Source: Mycolicibacterium setense (GTDB taxonomy: Bacteria; Actinomycetota; Actinomycetes; Mycobacteriales; Mycobacteriaceae). Taken from it: a stretch of 64,000 nt of DNA. Under the pieces are notes generated by a model. It saw only the letters and a list, made by a program, of their open reading frames with translations, was not told the origin of the DNA and ran no database searches. The stretch spans positions 372,001-436,000 of the forward strand of contig NZ_JTJW01000005.1 of the NCBI RefSeq assembly GCF_000805385.1, read 5' to 3'. Made by a program: the position numbers and the translations under genes. The stretch's first letter is position 1; each line of letters starts with the position of its first letter. Shown one piece after another: positions 61,817 to 64,000 of this stretch.

Positions 61817-63799
61817 TTATTTGCTGTCGGACAGCACCGCGCGCACGTCGTCTGCGCTGGTCGCCGCCCGCAGCCGGGCCACTTCGTCCTTGTCGAGGAA
61901 GACGTGGGCGATCTTGGTCAGCAGCGCCATGTGGTCGTTGCCCAGTCCGGCGATGCCGACCACGAACTCGGCAGGTTTGCCGTTCCAGTCGATGGGTTCG
62001 GGGTAGCGGACGAACGAGATCCCGGTACGGCGGATCGCGGTCTTGGCCTCGTTGGTGCCGTGCGGGATGGCCAGACCGTTGCCCATGTAGGTCGACACCG
62101 ACTTCTCGCGCTCGTGCATGGCATCCACGTACGCCGGATCGACGGCGTCCGCTGCGACCAACAGGGCGCCGGCCTCGTCGATGGCCGCGTCTGCTGAGGT
62201 GGCGGTGCCGGCCAGCACGATCGAATCGAGCGGCAGCACGTCGGCCCCAGCCTTCGGGTCTTCGCGCAAGCGCTCATCCGCCATGTCATCGGGCTGCTCC
62301 TCGGCAACCCCACTGGCGGAGGAGTTCGTGTTCCCCAGCATCTCGACGATCTCGTCATAGCGGGGGCTACTCATGAAGTCCTCCACCGAGACATGAACGG
62401 CCGATGCGGTTTTCAGGCGGGCCCGATCGGTGAGGTCGCGGTGGGTTACCACCATGTCGTATGTGTCGGTGAGGTTCGCGATCGATTGGTTGGTGACTGC
62501 GATATCACCGAACCCCGCGGAACGGATCTTCTTGCGCAGCACCGAGGCGCCCATCGCCGAGGACCCCATGCCGGCGTCGCAGGCGAAGACGATGCTGGTC
62601 ACCGGACCCCGTTGCGCACCGACCAGGGCGGACGCAACGCTGGACTTCTTGCCTTTGAGCGCCTCCATCTCCGCGGTGGCTGCGGCCAGATCGGGTTCGT
62701 CATCGGCACGGTCGGTCTTGAGCAGCAGTGACGCGACGGCGAACGAGACGGCGGTGGCACCGAGCACCGACAGCGTCACACCGAGAAAGCTGCCGCCGGC
62801 GGTCTGCGCGTAGATCGCGATGATCGAACCGGGCGCGGCCGGGGCGCGCAGCCCGGAACCGAACAGCACGTTGATGAAGACGCCCGTCATGCCGCCGAGG
62901 ATCGTGGCGGCGATCAGCTTCGGCTTCATCAGCACGTACGGGAAATAGATCTCGTGGATACCGCCGAAGAACTGGATGATCGCGGCGCCCGGAGCCGAGG
63001 CGCGGGCAACGCCGCGGCCGAACACCATGAACGCCAACAGGACTCCCAGGCCGGGCCCGGGGTTGGTCTCGAGCAGGAACAGAATCGATTTGCCGGTCTC
63101 CAGCGCCTGGGTGGTGCCCAGCGGTGTCAGCACCCCGTGGTTGATGGCGTTGTTGAGGAACAGCACCTTCGCTGGTTCGATGAGCAATGAGGTCGCGGGC
63201 AGCAGGTCGTTGTTGACCAGGAAGTCCACCGCGTTTCCGGCGGCCCGGGTGAACGATGACACGATCGGTCCGACGCCGAAGAAGCCGAGGATGGCCAGCA
63301 GCATGCCCATGATGCCCGCGGAGAAGTTGTCGACCAGCATTTCGAACCCGGGCCGGATCTTGCCTTCCCAGAGCGCGTCGGCCTTCTTCATCGCCCAGCC
63401 GCCCAGTGGCCCCATGATCATCGCGCCCATGAACATCGGGACATCGGCGCCGGCCACCACCCCCATGGTCGCGATCGCGCCGACGACGGCGCCGCGGTTG
63501 CCGTGGATCATCCGGCCACCGGTGTATCCGATCAGGACGGGGAGCAGGTAGGTGATCATCGGGCCGACGATCCCGGCGCCGTCGTAACTGCCCCAGCCGC
63601 CGATCTTGGCCACCCACCCGTCAGGGTCTTTGAGCCCGGAGAAGATGGCCTGTAGCCAACCCTGCTCGATGAAAAGGGCGGTGATCAGGCCCCAGGCGAT
63701 GAAGGCGCCGATGTTCGGCATCACCATGTTCGACAGCGAAGTGCCCAGCTTCTGCACGTGCACCCGGACCCCGGGGCGTGGCGCTTCGACAGTGGACAT
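61817..63799 (-). CDS. mtlA: PTS mannitol-type transporter, fused IICBA
   Basis: 660 residues from ATG 63799, which has GGAGGT at good spacing; the longer frame upstream is not family-like. IIC membrane domain at residues about 10-350 (LGTSLSNMVMPNIGAFIAWG; TGGRMIHGNRGAVVGA; FFGGIHEIYFPYVLMKPKLI). IIB domain with phospho-Cys near 406 (VFACDAGMGSSAMGASVLRK). IIA domain near 510-655 with phospho-His in GNGLAIPHGTNEAK. It imports and phosphorylates mannitol or a related polyol using PEP via EI and HPr, which are not in this window. Confidence 0.94.
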   Translation of the reverse strand: MSTVEAPRPGVRVHVQKLGTSLSNMVMPNIGAFIAWGLITALFIEQGWLQAIFSGLKDPDGWVAKIGGWGSYDGAGIVGPMITYLLPVLIGYTGGRMIHGNRGAVVGAIATMGVVAGADVPMFMGAMIMGPLGGWAMKKADALWEGKIRPGFEMLVDNFSAGIMGMLLAILGFFGVGPIVSSFTRAAGNAVDFLVNNDLLPATSLLIEPAKVLFLNNAINHGVLTPLGTTQALETGKSILFLLETNPGPGLGVLLAFMVFGRGVARASAPGAAIIQFFGGIHEIYFPYVLMKPKLIAATILGGMTGVFINVLFGSGLRAPAAPGSIIAIYAQTAGGSFLGVTLSVLGATAVSFAVASLLLKTDRADDEPDLAAATAEMEALKGKKSSVASALVGAQRGPVTSIVFACDAGMGSSAMGASVLRKKIRSAGFGDIAVTNQSIANLTDTYDMVVTHRDLTDRARLKTASAVHVSVEDFMSSPRYDEIVEMLGNTNSSASGVAEEQPDDMADERLREDPKAGADVLPLDSIVLAGTATSADAAIDEAGALLVAADAVDPAYVDAMHEREKSVSTYMGNGLAIPHGTNEAKTAIRRTGISFVRYPEPIDWNGKPAEFVVGIAGLGNDHMALLTKIAHVFLDKDEVARLRAATSADDVRAVLSDSK

Positions 63800-63862
63800 C
63801 TGACGACCTCCGATCTTGCCGGCCTGCTGGGTGACGCCGGTCACATGCATGCTCAGTAGATC

Positions 63863-63904
63863 GCATAAGTGGGCATCTGCGCAAGCAATCGGGCGCAAAT
63901 GGGC
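63863..63904. promoter_or_regulatory. Repeated GCGCAA-type boxes upstream of the PTS gene
   Basis: GCATAAGTGGGC (63863-63874) and GCGCAAATGGGC (63893-63904) match at 9 of 12 positions and are 30 bp apart; a third GCGCAA lies at 63879-63884. They lie 64-105 bp before the PTS start, in the region divergent to the gene starting at the right edge. Direct repeats like this are typical DeoR-family operators, so the DeoR protein at 61022-61789 is a good candidate binder. Confidence 0.5.
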
Positions 63905-63994
63905 GAAGAAAATTGTGGTTTTATGACCGGATCGGCGTTAGGGTGCTCATACCGACCCGGTTAGCGCCGTACCCTGCGAGTCGAGAGGACCGTC

Positions 63995-64000
63995 ATGAAA
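63995..64000 (+). CDS. Start of a gene running off the right edge (possible mtlD)
   Basis: ATG AAA are the last six bases of the window, preceded by GAGAGGAC, a good ribosome site. It is divergent from the mannitol-type PTS gene. Mannitol-1-phosphate 5-dehydrogenases commonly begin with Met-Lys, and the gene would suit this locus, but two codons cannot prove it. Confidence 0.35.

Overview
The window looks like chromosomal DNA of a rapidly growing mycobacterium (Mycolicibacterium type). It is GC-rich, uses many GTG starts, and carries ESX-4, cutinases and several F420-type oxidoreductases. The gene order infA-rpmJ-rpsM-rpsK-rpsD-rpoA-rplQ-truA / cutinases / ESX-4 / rplM-rpsI-glmM / glmS matches the Rv3462c-Rv3436c neighbourhood of M. 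tuberculosis. An additional block of about 17 kb between esxT and rplM resembles, from memory, the arrangement in M. smegmatis. No tRNA, rRNA, CRISPR array, phage or transposase gene was seen.

Layout. 1-7.7 kb: two tandem luciferase-like oxidoreductases, a cyclic-nucleotide-domain histidine kinase with a receiver/thioredoxin-reductase-like partner, an SRPBCC protein, and a flotillin/NfeD-like pair. 7.7-12.7 kb: alpha-type ribosomal operon and truA. 12.7-16.7 kb: a DUF559-type protein and four tandem secreted cutinases. 16.7-18.4 kb: EamA exporter and divergent CGNR regulator. 18.4-28.3 kb: complete ESX-4 (eccB4, mycP4, eccD4, eccC4, an associated protein, esxU, esxT). 28.3-45.4 kb: the inserted block, with a DEAD-box helicase, a GAF regulator, an aldehyde dehydrogenase, a GlcG/HbpS-like protein, a FhuF-like iron-sulfur protein, a B12-dependent diol/glycerol dehydratase with its reactivase, an ethanolamine permease, EutBC, a lipoprotein phosphatase and a second DUF559 protein. 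45.4-50.6 kb: rplM-rpsI, a secreted protein, glmM and a likely type VII substrate pair. 50.6-58.1 kb: a kshA remnant, regulators and oxidoreductases. 58.2-64 kb: glmS, a hydrolase and a mannitol-type PTS locus.

How the genes fit together. In the inserted block, a permease and a secreted phosphatase could supply ethanolamine, EutBC would convert it to acetaldehyde, and the diol dehydratase would convert diols or glycerol to aldehydes. One shared aldehyde dehydrogenase could oxidise the products. No bacterial-microcompartment shell gene is present, and the dehydratase subunits lack the N-terminal extensions that target their enteric homologues to shells, so this appears to be a cytosolic B12-dependent aldehyde pathway. 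glmM and glmS both feed UDP-GlcNAc synthesis.

The most unusual structure is a family of three hairpin elements (near 33.0, 44.4 and 45.4 kb) with near-identical arms and a constant 15-nt loop. Two of them bracket the second DUF559 gene. The first DUF559 gene also ends inside a different 14-bp inverted repeat.
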